Shown: positions 8,339 to 17,421 of the stretch, in pieces
Layout: each line of letters begins with the position of its first letter
How positions within the stretch are numbered: position 1 is the stretch's first letter
DNA from: Parahaliea mediterranea
GTDB lineage: Bacteria > Pseudomonadota > Gammaproteobacteria > Pseudomonadales > Halieaceae
Assembly: GCF_003402235.1 (NCBI RefSeq)
Contig: NZ_QEWO01000006.1
Span: 186,001-250,000, forward strand
Length of the DNA: 64,000 nt
Direction: 5' to 3'
The notes under the pieces: model-generated
Databases searched by the model: none
What the model was told of the DNA's origin: nothing
The model's input: the letters and a program-made list of their open reading frames with translations, nothing else
Translations under genes and position numbers: made by a program

Positions 8339-9643
8339 GTGAGTACAACCGGCCCGGAACAGATTCGCTGGTTCAGGAATACCGCACCCTACATCAACGC
8401 GCACCGGGGCAAGACCTTTGTGCTGATGCTGGGGGGCGAGGTGGCCCAGCACGCGAACTTCCCCCACATCATTCACGATATCGCACTGCTCAACAGCCTA
8501 GGCGTGCGCCTGGTGCTGGTGCACGGCAATCGCCCGCAGATCGACGAGCGCCTGGCCCAGGCAGGGCTGGAGCGCCGCTTTCACAACGGCATGCGGGTCA
8601 CCGACAGCGCGGCCATGCCGCTGGTCACCGACGCCGCCGGCTCCCTGCGCGCCCAGATTGAGGCGCTGCTGTCCATGGGCCTGCCCAACTCCCCCATGCA
8701 GGGCAGCCGTATCCGGGTGTGCTCGGGCAACTTTGTGGCGGCGCGCCCCATCGGCGTGCTGGACGGGGTGGACTTTCACCACACCGGACGCGTGCGCCGG
8801 GTGGACGTGGCGGGCATTCGCGAACAGCTCGCCGCCGGCTCCATCGTGCTGCTGTCGCCCCTGGGCTATTCGCCCACCGGCGAGATTTTCAACCTGCAGC
8901 TGGAGGACATTGCCGTGCACTGCGCCTCTGCCATTGGCGCCGACAAACTGTTGCTGTTCGGCCCCGACGCCGGCCTGCAGAATGCCGCCGGCGAATTGCT
9001 GCGCCAGATTGCGGTGGGCGAGATGCCGGGGCTCAGTTTTGCCAGCGACGAGCAGGCGCGGCTTGCCGACACCGCCCGCCGCGCCTGCCTGGCCGGGGTG
9101 GAGCGCTGCCAGGTGATCAGCTTCCAGGACGACGGCGCCATGCTGCAGGAGCTGTTCACCCACGATGGCGCCGGCACCCTGGTGGCCAAGGACGATTACG
9201 AGCAGTCCCGCTGGGCGACCATCGACGATGTCGGCGGCATTCTGGAGTTGATCGAGCCGCTGGAGCAGCAGGGCATTCTGCTCAAGCGCTCGCGGGAACT
9301 GCTGGAAACCGAGATCAGCCACTTCCGCCTGCTGGAGCGGGACGGGCGCATTCTCGCCTGCGCCGCCCTCTACCCCTACCCGGAGGACAGCTGCGGCGAA
9401 GTGGCCTGCATCGTCTCCCACCCGGAATACCGCGGCGGCAAACGCGGCGAGCGGCTGCTGCGCGGCCTGGAGCGCGAGGCGCGCCAGCAGGGCCTGGAGC
9501 GGGTGTTTGTGCTCACCACCCAGACCGCCCACTGGTTTATCGAGCAGGGCTTTGTCGAATGCGGACGGGATGCACTGCCGGCGCAGAAGCAGAACCTCTA
9601 CAACCTGCAGCGCAACTCCAAGGTGTTTTTCAAGGCCCTGTAG
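8339..9643 (+). CDS. argA: Amino-acid N-acetyltransferase (N-acetylglutamate synthase)
   Basis: Catalyses the first step of arginine synthesis, acetyl-CoA plus glutamate to N-acetylglutamate. The 434 residues show the classical two-domain form: an amino-acid-kinase-like domain (about 1-285; LMLGGEVAQ, LVLVHGNRPQ, VLLSPLGYSPTGE) that normally binds arginine as feedback inhibitor, then a GNAT acetyltransferase domain (about 295-434; VACIVSHPEYRGGKRGERLL is the acetyl-CoA loop). The frame starts with GTG at 8339. A small hairpin, TAGCG-TTTTA-CGCTA (8307-8321), sits about 18 bases before the start and could affect translation or be an operator. The length matches E. coli ArgA (about 440). Confidence 0.92.
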   Translation: MSTTGPEQIRWFRNTAPYINAHRGKTFVLMLGGEVAQHANFPHIIHDIALLNSLGVRLVLVHGNRPQIDERLAQAGLERRFHNGMRVTDSAAMPLVTDAAGSLRAQIEALLSMGLPNSPMQGSRIRVCSGNFVAARPIGVLDGVDFHHTGRVRRVDVAGIREQLAAGSIVLLSPLGYSPTGEIFNLQLEDIAVHCASAIGADKLLLFGPDAGLQNAAGELLRQIAVGEMPGLSFASDEQARLADTARRACLAGVERCQVISFQDDGAMLQELFTHDGAGTLVAKDDYEQSRWATIDDVGGILELIEPLEQQGILLKRSRELLETEISHFRLLERDGRILACAALYPYPEDSCGEVACIVSHPEYRGGKRGERLLRGLEREARQQGLERVFVLTTQTAHWFIEQGFVECGRDALPAQKQNLYNLQRNSKVFFKAL

Positions 9644-9724
9644 CGGCCTCCTGCGGCGGGCTCATCCTCTTGCCCGCCGCCTGCGTATCCAGGGGACAAC
9701 CTGAGCGCGAGAAGGAGGCACCAC

Positions 9725-10276
9725 ATGGGCAGCAAAGCAGCAGGGTTCGCACTGGCCTGCGGGCTGATGATAACGGGCTGTACCTCGCCGGACGTTGGCC
9801 GCCATGCCGGCAGCACACCGGCGCTACAACTGGAACAGTTCTTCGATGGTCCGCTGACCGCCCACGGCGTGGTGAAGAACTGGCGCGGCGACGTCATTCG
9901 CACCTTCAATGCCGACATCAAGGCTTACTGGCGCGAGGGCGTGGGCACGCTGGAAGAGGACTTCGTGTTTGACGATGGTGAGGCCCAGCGGCGGGTGTGG
10001 ACCCTGACGCCAGACGGGCACGACGCCAGCGGCCACCAGCGCTATATTGGCACTGCCGGCGATGTGGTGGGCGATTCCCAGGCGCGGCTGGCCGGTAACG
10101 CACTGTTCATGGAATACGTGCTGCGCATTCCCTACAACCAGAGCACCCTCGACCTCACCATCGACGATCGCATGTACCTGGTGTCGCCGAGCGTCATCGT
10201 CAACGAATCCACCATGAAAAAGTTCGGGCTGACGGTGGGCAGGATTTTGCTGGTGATCGAAAGGCGCCCGCAGTGA
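9725..10276 (+). CDS. DUF3833-family lipoprotein
   Basis: A small predicted lipoprotein of 183 residues. The N-terminal hydrophobic segment ends in the lipobox ITGC, placing the lipidated cysteine at about residue 19. The body matches DUF3833 proteins: LEQFFDGPLTAHGVVKNWRG, then GEAQRRVWTLTPDG and GNALFMEYVLRIPY. The family is common in marine gammaproteobacteria and often found with SDR and lipid-related genes; its role is not known. A strong ribosome-binding site (AAGGAGG) precedes ATG 9725. It follows argA by 81 bases and converges on the esterase gene. Residue +2 after the cysteine is Ser, so outer-membrane sorting is expected under the Asp+2 rule. Confidence 0.85.
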   Translation: MGSKAAGFALACGLMITGCTSPDVGRHAGSTPALQLEQFFDGPLTAHGVVKNWRGDVIRTFNADIKAYWREGVGTLEEDFVFDDGEAQRRVWTLTPDGHDASGHQRYIGTAGDVVGDSQARLAGNALFMEYVLRIPYNQSTLDLTIDDRMYLVSPSVIVNESTMKKFGLTVGRILLVIERRPQ

Positions 10277-10304
10277 CCTCGCCGCGGGCACCTAAGGGCG
10301 CGCG

Positions 10305-11414
10305 CTAGCGGATGTGGCGCATCAGGAAGGACACATGGCCCTCGCCGGAAGGGTCTTCAAGCAGGTACCCCGGCTGCTCGGAGTAGCCCACCGCTTCCAG
10401 CCCCACCTCTACCGCGCGGTCGTACACCGCGATGGCGTGCAGGCCGTGGTGCAGGAACAGGTTGAGCAGATCATCCGGGCTGGTCTCGTAGTTGTGCACG
10501 TAAATCGGCGCATCGCCTGAATCCATCAGTTCCAGCATGTCCACATTGGCGCGATAGTCGATGTTGTCCTGGGTATCCACCTCCGCCACCGAGGCCACGC
10601 CGAGGAAGGTCAGCAGGTAGTTTTCGGTGCCGATGGCCTGGGCCACGGTGATGATGTCGGTGCCGCCGAGGATGGCCTCGAAGGGCTCGATGACCGGCAG
10701 CAGAATCGCCTCCCAGTCGACCAGGTCGTAGGTGGACTGGGTGGCAAGGGCGCCCACCGCCTTGACCCGGGTGGATTCGCGCAGCACCGCGTCTTCGGCA
10801 TCCGGGTCGGCCATGTCATCGTGGGTGCCCAACCACAGCGCGGTGCCGGCACCGGCGGAGCCGCCGTACAGGGCCACGTTGTCCACATCCAGGTTCAGGC
10901 TTTCAAAGTAATAGCGCATAAACTGCAGGGCGCGGGCGCTGTCGTTCATCGAGGTCAGCACGCCGCCCTGGGCCGCCGCCGCGCTCATGTCACCGCCGGC
11001 CTCCGGCACCTCCAGCAGGGTGTAGTTGATGCTGGCGTAGGCCACGCAGTTCTGCAGGAAGGCGCGAATGTCATCGCCAAAGCGTTCGTGGGCGCTGCTC
11101 TTGTCGCCGCCGGTGAAACCGCCGCCGTGGATGTAGATCACCAGCGGCGTGGGGTCGTCGCAGTCGCGCGGCAGGTAGATATCCAGCACATTGCGCGCTT
11201 TGTCGCCGTAGGGCACATCGGCGGCAAACTCGGCGTTGATACCATCCAGGGCAATGGGCGCTTCGGAGAAGGTCAGCTCCAGCGCCGGGCGCGGGGGCTC
11301 ATTGGGCTCCGGCGGGGTAACCGGTGTATTGTGGCTGTCGCCACTGTCGCTGCAGGCGAACAACAGGCTGCAGCCAAGCAGCAGGGCAAGGCGGGCAAAA
11401 TGGGGCACGGTCAT
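10305..11414 (-). CDS. Lipoprotein alpha/beta-hydrolase (carboxylesterase-like)
   Basis: A secreted esterase/lipase-type hydrolase of 369 residues. The signal sequence ends in a lipobox (LLFAC, Cys21) followed by a Ser/Pro/Asn-rich linker. The oxyanion-hole motif HGGGF is at 96-100, the nucleophile elbow GGSAG puts the catalytic serine near 186, and a C-terminal GEGHVSFL supplies a likely histidine near 360. The HGGGF/GxSAG layout resembles carboxylesterase type B and BD-FAE-like enzymes. Asp/Glu-rich composition suggests a periplasmic or surface location. Natural substrate is unknown. ATG 11414 has an ACAGGA-type ribosome-binding site. It converges with the DUF3833 gene and is divergent from thpR. 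Confidence 0.82.
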   Translation of the reverse strand: MTVPHFARLALLLGCSLLFACSDSGDSHNTPVTPPEPNEPPRPALELTFSEAPIALDGINAEFAADVPYGDKARNVLDIYLPRDCDDPTPLVIYIHGGGFTGGDKSSAHERFGDDIRAFLQNCVAYASINYTLLEVPEAGGDMSAAAAQGGVLTSMNDSARALQFMRYYFESLNLDVDNVALYGGSAGAGTALWLGTHDDMADPDAEDAVLRESTRVKAVGALATQSTYDLVDWEAILLPVIEPFEAILGGTDIITVAQAIGTENYLLTFLGVASVAEVDTQDNIDYRANVDMLELMDSGDAPIYVHNYETSPDDLLNLFLHHGLHAIAVYDRAVEVGLEAVGYSEQPGYLLEDPSGEGHVSFLMRHIR

Positions 11415-11541
11415 ATCCTGTTTCTGGTTATGTTATCGGCGCGAACATTAACCCAATTGCCCCGCCGCCGCCAGATTCCCCGCGGCCAGACACGGCACCG
11501 GTTTACACCCTTGTAACAGGGCGAATGCAACAGGGCAGAGC

Positions 11542-12075
11542 ATGCGTGTTTTCTTCGGTATTGAACCCGACCCGTCCACCGCGCTGGCCATCGGCGACTG
11601 GCGCGACCGCCAGTTTGGCCCGGCGGCCAGGCCCGTGCCGGTGGCCAACCTGCACCTGACCCTGGCCTTTGGCGGCGAGCTGGCCCTGCCGGCCATCGAC
11701 CAGCTGTGCGAGCGGGTGGATAACTGGCTGGCCCAGACCCCGCCGCCGGCCGCCTGCGTGTTGTTGGACCAGACCGGCTACTGGCCGGGCAATGGCCTGT
11801 ACTGGCTGGGGCCGCGCCAGTGGCCAGACACCCTGGACCGGCAGGCCGGCAAGTTGCGCCAGCTGCTCGCCAGCGCCCACACCCAGCGGGACCGGCGGCG
11901 CTTTCAGCCTCACATCACCCTGTTCCGGCGCTGCGCGCAGGCGCCACCCCTGCCCGCCCAGCCGCCGGCCATTTCACTGCAGCAGCGGGAGATCGCTTTG
12001 TTTGAATCACGGCGCCAGCGCGAGGGGGTGGCCTACCACGTGCTGACCAGCTGGCTGCTGCCACAGGAGCCGTGA
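11542..12075 (+). CDS. thpR: RNA 2',3'-cyclic phosphodiesterase (2H phosphoesterase)
   Basis: A cytosolic 2H-superfamily enzyme, formerly called 2'-5' RNA ligase, that opens 2',3'-cyclic phosphates on RNA. The 177-residue length is typical. Both catalytic HxT motifs are present in family positions: HLTL (His38, Thr40) within NLHLTLAFGG, and HITL (His124, Thr126) within FQPHITLFRR. The start MRVFFGIEP matches the family beginning MR(L/V)FFAI. No operon partner is evident: the esterase is divergent upstream and ilvD begins 181 bases downstream. Confidence 0.9.
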   Translation: MRVFFGIEPDPSTALAIGDWRDRQFGPAARPVPVANLHLTLAFGGELALPAIDQLCERVDNWLAQTPPPAACVLLDQTGYWPGNGLYWLGPRQWPDTLDRQAGKLRQLLASAHTQRDRRRFQPHITLFRRCAQAPPLPAQPPAISLQQREIALFESRRQREGVAYHVLTSWLLPQEP

Positions 12076-12256
12076 AACCGGCGTGAGCCGCTGCGGGCGC
12101 GCCTGGGCGCATGCCGCTGTCGGTAGAAGGCTGTCCATGCAGCCTTGTCTACCCACCTGTCCACCCACCCCTACGGTAAACGCCACATTTTTGCTATTCT
12201 GCGTGCCCTTTTCTGACCAATGAACGCGCGCCACTGCGGGCGCGCAGGTGTGCACC

Positions 12257-14101
12257 ATGCCCGACTATCGCTCCAAAACCTCCACCGCCGGCCGCAACAT
12301 GGCCGGCGCCCGCGCCCTGTGGCGCGCCACCGGCATGAAGGACGAAGACTTCAAAAAGCCCATCATTGCCGTGGTCAACTCCTTCACCCAGTTTGTGCCC
12401 GGCCACGTGCACCTGAAGGATCTCGGCCAGCTGGTGGCGCGGGAAATCGAAAAGGCCGGCGGCGTGGCCAAGGAGTTCAACACCATCGCCGTGGACGACG
12501 GCATTGCCATGGGCCACGACGGCATGCTCTACAGCCTGCCCAGCCGCGACCTGATTGCCGACTCGGTGGAGTACATGGTCAACGCCCACTGCGCCGACGC
12601 CATGGTGTGCATCTCCAATTGCGACAAGATCACCCCCGGGATGCTGAACGCCGCCATGCGGCTCAACATTCCCGCCGTGTTCGTGTCCGGCGGGCCAATG
12701 GAAGCAGGCAAGACCAAGCTGTCCGAGCACAAGCTGGACCTGATCGACGCCATGGTGATTGCCGCCGACGATTCCGCCACCGAGGAAGAAGTGCAGGAAT
12801 ACGAGCGCTCCGCCTGCCCCACCTGTGGTTCCTGCTCCGGCATGTTCACCGCCAACTCCATGAACTGCCTGACCGAGGCCCTGGGCCTCAGCCTACCGGG
12901 CAATGGCTCCACCCTGGCCACCCACGCCGACCGCGAGCGCCTGTTCCATCGCGCCGGGCAGGTTGCCGTGGAGCTGTGCCAGCGCTACTACGGCGAGGGC
13001 GACGACTCGGTGCTGCCGCGCAATATCGGCAGCTTCGAAGCCTTCGAAAACGCCATGAGCCTGGACATCGCCATGGGCGGTTCCACCAACACCATCCTGC
13101 ACCTGCTGGCCGCGGCCCAGGAGGCCGAGTTGGACTTTACCATGGCCGACATCGACCGCCTGTCGCGCAAAGTCCCCCAGCTGTGCAAGGTGGCGCCCAA
13201 CACGCCCCTGTACCACATGGAAGACGTGCACCGGGCCGGCGGCATCATGGGCATTCTGGGCGAGCTGGACCGGGCGGGCCTGCTGCACCGCAACTGCTCC
13301 ACCGTGCACAGCCCCACCATCGCCGATGCCCTGGAACAGTGGGATATCGTGCGCACCCAGGACGCAGCCGTGCACGAGTTCTACAAAGCCGGCCCCGCCG
13401 GCATTCCCACCCAGACCGCCTTCTCGCAGAACACCCGCTGGCCCTCGCTGGACGATGACCGCGAAGGCGGCTGCATCCGCTCCCTCGACAACGCCTTCTC
13501 CCTGGAGGGTGGCCTGGCGGTGCTGTTTGGCAACATCGCCGAAGACGGCTGCGTGGTGAAAACCTCCGGCGTGGACGAGTCCATCCTTAGATTCTCCGGC
13601 TCTGCCTACGTCTGCGAAAGCCAGGAAGATGCCGTGGCGGACATCCTTGCCGACAAGGTAAAGGCCGGCGACGTGGTCATCATCCGCTACGAGGGCCCCC
13701 GCGGCGGCCCCGGCATGCAGGAGATGCTCTACCCCACCAGCTACCTGAAATCCAAGGGCCTGGGCAAGGCCTGCGCCCTGCTCACCGACGGCCGCTTCTC
13801 CGGCGGCACCTCTGGCCTGTCCATCGGCCACGCCTCGCCCGAGGCCGCCGCCGGCGGCGCCATCGGCCTGGTGGAGCACGGCGACACCATCGACATCGAC
13901 ATCCCCGGCCGCAGCATCAACGTGCGCCTGTCCGATGACGAACTCGCCGCCCGCCGCGCGGCGATGGAAGCCAAGGGCGATGCCGCCTGGAAGCCAGTGA
14001 AAGACCGCCCGCGCAAGGTGAGTGCGGCATTGAAGGTATACGCCAAAATGGCCACCAGCGCCGACAAGGGCGCCGTGCGGGATTTGTCGCTGCTGGATTG
14101 A
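12257..14101 (+). CDS. ilvD: Dihydroxy-acid dehydratase
   Basis: An iron-sulfur enzyme that converts 2,3-dihydroxy acids to 2-keto acids in isoleucine and valine synthesis. The 614-residue protein starts [14 protein letters not shown], as in E. coli IlvD; an in-frame ATG three codons earlier is less likely. Cluster-ligand regions are visible (SNCDKITPG near residue 120, [16 protein letters not shown] near 195). [11 protein letters not shown] and [17 protein letters not shown] are the C-terminal active-site blocks. It stands alone, without other ilv genes, between thpR and a convergent lipoprotein gene. The 181 bases upstream show no leader peptide rich in Ile/Val/Leu codons, so classical attenuation is not supported. 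Confidence 0.96.
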   Translation: MPDYRSKTSTAGRNMAGARALWRATGMKDEDFKKPIIAVVNSFTQFVPGHVHLKDLGQLVAREIEKAGGVAKEFNTIAVDDGIAMGHDGMLYSLPSRDLIADSVEYMVNAHCADAMVCISNCDKITPGMLNAAMRLNIPAVFVSGGPMEAGKTKLSEHKLDLIDAMVIAADDSATEEEVQEYERSACPTCGSCSGMFTANSMNCLTEALGLSLPGNGSTLATHADRERLFHRAGQVAVELCQRYYGEGDDSVLPRNIGSFEAFENAMSLDIAMGGSTNTILHLLAAAQEAELDFTMADIDRLSRKVPQLCKVAPNTPLYHMEDVHRAGGIMGILGELDRAGLLHRNCSTVHSPTIADALEQWDIVRTQDAAVHEFYKAGPAGIPTQTAFSQNTRWPSLDDDREGGCIRSLDNAFSLEGGLAVLFGNIAEDGCVVKTSGVDESILRFSGSAYVCESQEDAVADILADKVKAGDVVIIRYEGPRGGPGMQEMLYPTSYLKSKGLGKACALLTDGRFSGGTSGLSIGHASPEAAAGGAIGLVEHGDTIDIDIPGRSINVRLSDDELAARRAAMEAKGDAAWKPVKDRPRKVSAALKVYAKMATSADKGAVRDLSLLD

Positions 14102-14108
14102 TGGCGCC

Positions 14109-15047
14109 TCAGGGCGCCGCCGTATCCTGCCGGGCGGCGCCTGGGTGTTCGGGCACTGGCCCCTCCACCCCCTCCCGGCTCAAGGCCAGAAAGTCCTCCC
14201 GCAGGGCGCCCACTTTGCTGCGCAAGTGGCGGTCCTGGCGTTCGCTGCGGCTGTTCACTACCTGGACGATGGCGCGCTGGATGACGCTGATGTTGTGTTC
14301 GACCATGCGCTGGTATTCGGGGCTGGCGCTGTGCCAACGGGTGGCCAGGGCATCGCGCACACCGTCCTGCCAGCCGGGGGCGCGCTGAAGTAGCTGCCGC
14401 AGGCGCTCTATCCACACCTGGCGCTCGGCCAGCCACAGGTGGTCGGAGCGCTCCAGCGCGGCAATTTCCGCCTGCAGGGTGTCTTTCTGTTCGCGATCCA
14501 GCCGGCCCAGATAATCTTCCACGTTGTCGCGCAGGCGGTCGTAGGTGTCTTCGCGGTACTCCTCAAGGTCGCGCTCGAGATACTTCTCCTCCAGCTCTTG
14601 CTGCTTGTCTTGCAGCTCGGCGAGAAAATCCTGCACCTGTTCGTCGCTGAGCTGCTCGCCAATCGGCAGCAGCCAGTCGAGGGAGCGGGTCTGCAGGCGA
14701 TCGCCGGCCAGCTCCATCTGCCGGGTCAGCTCGCGCAGTTCGGCCAGGCTGAGGCCGTCGCTGTCGAGCATGCCCTGGGCCTCGTCGAGCAGGGCCACGT
14801 AAAGCGGCAGCTCCTCGCGGCGGTGCCAGGCCAGAAAGGGCTGCAGCAGCTGCTCCAGGGCCTGATCCTGCTCGCTGTCCAGCTCCACGTAGTCGTCCAC
14901 GTACCAGGGCACCAGGAAATCGAGGCGATTGTAGAAGAAGGTGGTGCTGCTGCAGCCGGCCAGCAACAGGCCAAGCGCCAGCGGGAGCAGCCAGCGCAGC
15001 GCGCCCTCACGGCGCGGGGCAGGCAGGTCAGGGATAGTCCAGGCCAT
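14109..15047 (-). CDS. DUF6279-family lipoprotein
   Basis: A predicted lipoprotein of about 312 residues. After a charged start (MAWTIPDLPAPRREG), a hydrophobic segment ends in the lipobox LLAGC. The mature part is strongly helical and charged (YDRLRDNVEDYLGRLDREQ), with probable coiled coils. The mature start, SSTTFFYNRLDFLVPWYVDDYVEL, is typical of the DUF6279 lipoproteins common in gammaproteobacteria; their function is unknown. The ATG at 15047 overlaps the end of the upstream VOC gene by 20 bases, which suggests translational coupling. The gene converges on ilvD with a 7-base gap. Confidence 0.8.
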   Translation of the reverse strand: MAWTIPDLPAPRREGALRWLLPLALGLLLAGCSSTTFFYNRLDFLVPWYVDDYVELDSEQDQALEQLLQPFLAWHRREELPLYVALLDEAQGMLDSDGLSLAELRELTRQMELAGDRLQTRSLDWLLPIGEQLSDEQVQDFLAELQDKQQELEEKYLERDLEEYREDTYDRLRDNVEDYLGRLDREQKDTLQAEIAALERSDHLWLAERQVWIERLRQLLQRAPGWQDGVRDALATRWHSASPEYQRMVEHNISVIQRAIVQVVNSRSERQDRHLRSKVGALREDFLALSREGVEGPVPEHPGAARQDTAAP

Positions 15048-15504
15048 CGGTGGCGAACAGCATGTCCAGGTTGCGAAAGGCTTTGAATTCCAGGTGATTG
15101 CCGGCGGGGTCGCGCACGAAGAAGGTTTTTTGCTCGCCGCGGCGCCCGGCAAAGCGCACGCTGGGCTGGATGACAAAGGGAACGGCCTGCTCTTTCAGTT
15201 GGGCTTCCAGCGCCTCCAGCAGCTCCCACTCAAGAATCACCCCGAAGTGCGCCGCGGGCACGGCTTCGCCATCCACCGGGTTGGTGGCTGCGGCGCTTAG
15301 CTGGTCGGCATCCACCAGGTGGGTGACCAGCTGGTGGCCCCAGAAATCCCAGTCGATCCAGCGACTGGAAGCGCGCCCCCGGGGGCAGCCCAGCACCTCG
15401 CCATAAAAGTGCGCGGCGGCGTCCAGGTCGTCGACGGGCAGGGCGAGGTGAAAGGGCCGAGCGGGATGCGAGAGATGAGAGAGGCGAGAAGGACGTTGGC
15501 TCAC
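15028..15504 (-). CDS. VOC-superfamily (glyoxalase-like) protein
   Basis: A single-chain vicinal-oxygen-chelate protein of about 158 residues. Two beta-alpha-beta-beta-beta modules are visible: FHLALPVDDLDAAAHFYGEVLGC at the N-terminus and a second ending in FFVRDPAGNHLEFKAF. The metal-site histidines of the fold (FHLALP; HFGVIL; the Glu of HLEFK) are retained. The substrate is unknown. I chose GTG 15504, which leaves a 4-base gap after the dehydratase stop; an ATG at 15537 would overlap that gene and add a non-family leader. It lies between the dehydratase-like gene and the lipoprotein gene, probably one transcript. Confidence 0.8.
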   Translation of the reverse strand: MSQRPSRLSHLSHPARPFHLALPVDDLDAAAHFYGEVLGCPRGRASSRWIDWDFWGHQLVTHLVDADQLSAAATNPVDGEAVPAAHFGVILEWELLEALEAQLKEQAVPFVIQPSVRFAGRRGEQKTFFVRDPAGNHLEFKAFRNLDMLFATDGLDYP

Positions 15505-15508
15505 AGGG

Positions 15509-16456
15509 TCACCAGGGAAGATGGTCAAGGTCGACATTGCCACCGCTGATGACCACCCCCACGCGGCGGTCGCGGAAGCGTTCGGGGTGTTCCAGCAGGG
15601 CGGCAAAACTCACCGCGCCAGAGGGTTCCACCAGGCTTTTGAGACGGGTCCACTGCAGGCGCATGGCCTTAACGATACTCTCCTCTTCCACGGTGACAAT
15701 GGTGTCTACGCAGCGCTGGATGATGGGAAAGTTGCGCTCGCCCAGGGCGGTGCGCAGGCCATCGGCAATGGTCTGGGGATTGGGCTGGGGCTGGCGCTCG
15801 CCAAGGCCGAAGGAGCGGAAGGCGTCATCGGCGCCGACGGGTTCCGCCGCCACCACTTCAACGCCGGGCTTCATGGCCTTGATGGCGGTGGCAACACCGG
15901 CCAGCAGGCCGCCGCCCCCCACCGGTACCACCACCACGTCCAGGCCCGGCACCTGCTCCAAAAGCTCCAGCGCCACGGTGCCCTGGCCGGCAATCACCCG
16001 CTCGTCGTCGTAGGGGTGCACAAAGGCCGCGCCGGTCTCTGCCACCACCTGGGCCAGGGTCGCTTCCCGCGCGGCCTGGGTGGGTTCGCATTCGATGATG
16101 AAGGCGCCGTAGCCTTCCACCGCGGCTTTTTTTACCGCCGGCGCATTGGCTGGCATAACGATGTGGGCGGGAATGCAGCGCCGCGCCGCCGCCATGGCCA
16201 GCGCGGCGCCGTGATTGCCCGATGAGTGGGTGGCCACGCCACGGGCGGCGGCCTCGTCGCTGAGGCTGAGCACGGCGTTGGACGCGCCGCGGGCCTTGAA
16301 GGCACCGACCTTTTGCAGGTTCTCGCATTTGAAGTGCACGCTGGCGGTACACAGGGCATCCAGCTGGCGGCTGGTGTACACCGGTGTGCGGTGAATGTAG
16401 CCGGCGATGCGCGCCGCGGCGGCTTCGATATCATCAAGTTGTGGTGCGCTGCCCAT
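15509..16456 (-). CDS. PLP-dependent threonine/serine dehydratase-like enzyme
   Basis: A fold-type II pyridoxal-phosphate enzyme of 315 residues, the short form without the regulatory ACT-like domain of biosynthetic IlvA. The Schiff-base lysine sits in KVGAFKARGA (near residue 54), the phosphate loop is GGGGLLAG, and the substrate loop is SSGNHGAALA. Sequence style fits catabolic threonine dehydratase and serine racemase, which cannot be separated by eye. Expected reaction: L-threonine or L-serine to 2-ketobutyrate or pyruvate plus ammonia, or serine racemisation. It is first in a three-gene minus-strand run with a VOC protein and a lipoprotein. It lacks the long C-terminus of an isoleucine-pathway IlvA. 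Confidence 0.85.
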   Translation of the reverse strand: MGSAPQLDDIEAAAARIAGYIHRTPVYTSRQLDALCTASVHFKCENLQKVGAFKARGASNAVLSLSDEAAARGVATHSSGNHGAALAMAAARRCIPAHIVMPANAPAVKKAAVEGYGAFIIECEPTQAAREATLAQVVAETGAAFVHPYDDERVIAGQGTVALELLEQVPGLDVVVVPVGGGGLLAGVATAIKAMKPGVEVVAAEPVGADDAFRSFGLGERQPQPNPQTIADGLRTALGERNFPIIQRCVDTIVTVEEESIVKAMRLQWTRLKSLVEPSGAVSFAALLEHPERFRDRRVGVVISGGNVDLDHLPW

Positions 16457-16516
16457 GTCAGTCCTTTACGTTGGTTGCCGGCGGATTATCCGTGTGCGGC
16501 ACCGCCGCTGCCAAGC

Positions 16517-16568
16517 CCCTTACCACCAGCCCTTACCACCAGCCCTTACCGCCAGCCCTTACCACCAC
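16517..16568. repeat. 13-bp tandem repeat, four copies
   Basis: The unit CCCTTACCACCAG is repeated four times without gaps (third copy one mismatch, fourth copy one mismatch). The array overlaps the 3' end of the neighbouring minus-strand membrane-protein gene: its stop codon lies inside the third unit, and an equivalent in-register TAA is present in the other units. Copy-number change would alter only the last few residues. Confidence 0.9.
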
Positions 16569-17235
16569 CCCGCACCACTGCCAGACGCCAGCCGCAGCAG
16601 CGCCACAGGCAGTAGCCCAGCAGCACATTGGTTTGCAGCAACAGGCTGAGGTTCCACTCAAAGGCGTCTTCCACCGCATCGTAACCCGCCGCGTCCAGCG
16701 CATCCCACAGCACCGTCACCAGGCCCAGGGCCAGCAGCAGCACACACACGCCGAACATGGCCGCCACCAGCCGGCGCAGCGCCGGCGCCTGCGGCTGCAG
16801 GCGGCGCAGCTGGGCCACCAGCAACAGCTGCGCCAGGTAGGTAAAGGTAAAAAACAGCACCACGCCAATTCGCCGCTGGCGCTGCCACTGTGCGCCGGCC
16901 TCCCCCAGCACGGTGACGTAGGCCACCAGGCCCAGGCTGGCAATGGCCGCCAGCACCAGCATCCAGCGGCGCGGCCCGGCAGCGCTGCCCAGGGCAGCCA
17001 GCCACACGCTGTTCAGCCACCAGTAGGCAAACAGCAGCAGCGCCGCCGGCAGCATGGTGGCGCGAAACAGGTAGCTGGCCGGCGCTTCGCGGCCGGTGGC
17101 GCTGATGGAGGTGCAGGCACCGGTATAGGGAAAGCACCAGTCCACCAGGCCGTGGCTGGCCGCCAGCAGGTAGGTAAGGTGAACGGCAGCAAAGGGCAGC
17201 AGCGCCGCCCACAGGGCTACGGGACGGGGGTTCAT
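16546..17235 (-). CDS. Polytopic membrane protein, Frag1/DRAM/Sfk1-like
   Basis: An integral membrane protein of 229 residues with about six hydrophobic segments. The loop after the first helix reads DWCFPYTGACTSISATGREAPASYLFR; the order of a Cys/Ser-rich ISATGR block and then P...FR resembles the Frag1/DRAM/Sfk1 family, so that assignment is offered with caution. Function unknown. The C-terminus (RGGGKGWR) is encoded by the start of a 13-bp tandem repeat that also supplies the stop codon. The gene stands alone, downstream in direction from the divergent AGCS symporter gene. Confidence 0.6.
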   Translation of the reverse strand: MNPRPVALWAALLPFAAVHLTYLLAASHGLVDWCFPYTGACTSISATGREAPASYLFRATMLPAALLLFAYWWLNSVWLAALGSAAGPRRWMLVLAAIASLGLVAYVTVLGEAGAQWQRQRRIGVVLFFTFTYLAQLLLVAQLRRLQPQAPALRRLVAAMFGVCVLLLALGLVTVLWDALDAAGYDAVEDAFEWNLSLLLQTNVLLGYCLWRCCGWRLAVVRGGGKGWR

Positions 17236-17421
17236 GGCCTTCAGTCTAGCAGCGCCGCGGGCGAGTACCGCCCGGCCCTGTGTTAAGCTGGCCGCCTCGC
17301 GCGGTGGCTATCAGGCGCGCAGGGCCGCATCTGCCAGGGCCACACATAAAAATCGCTGCCACACTAAAACCAACATCAAAACCAACAACAACTTCTTCAA
17401 GACCGACACGACCGGGGCCCC

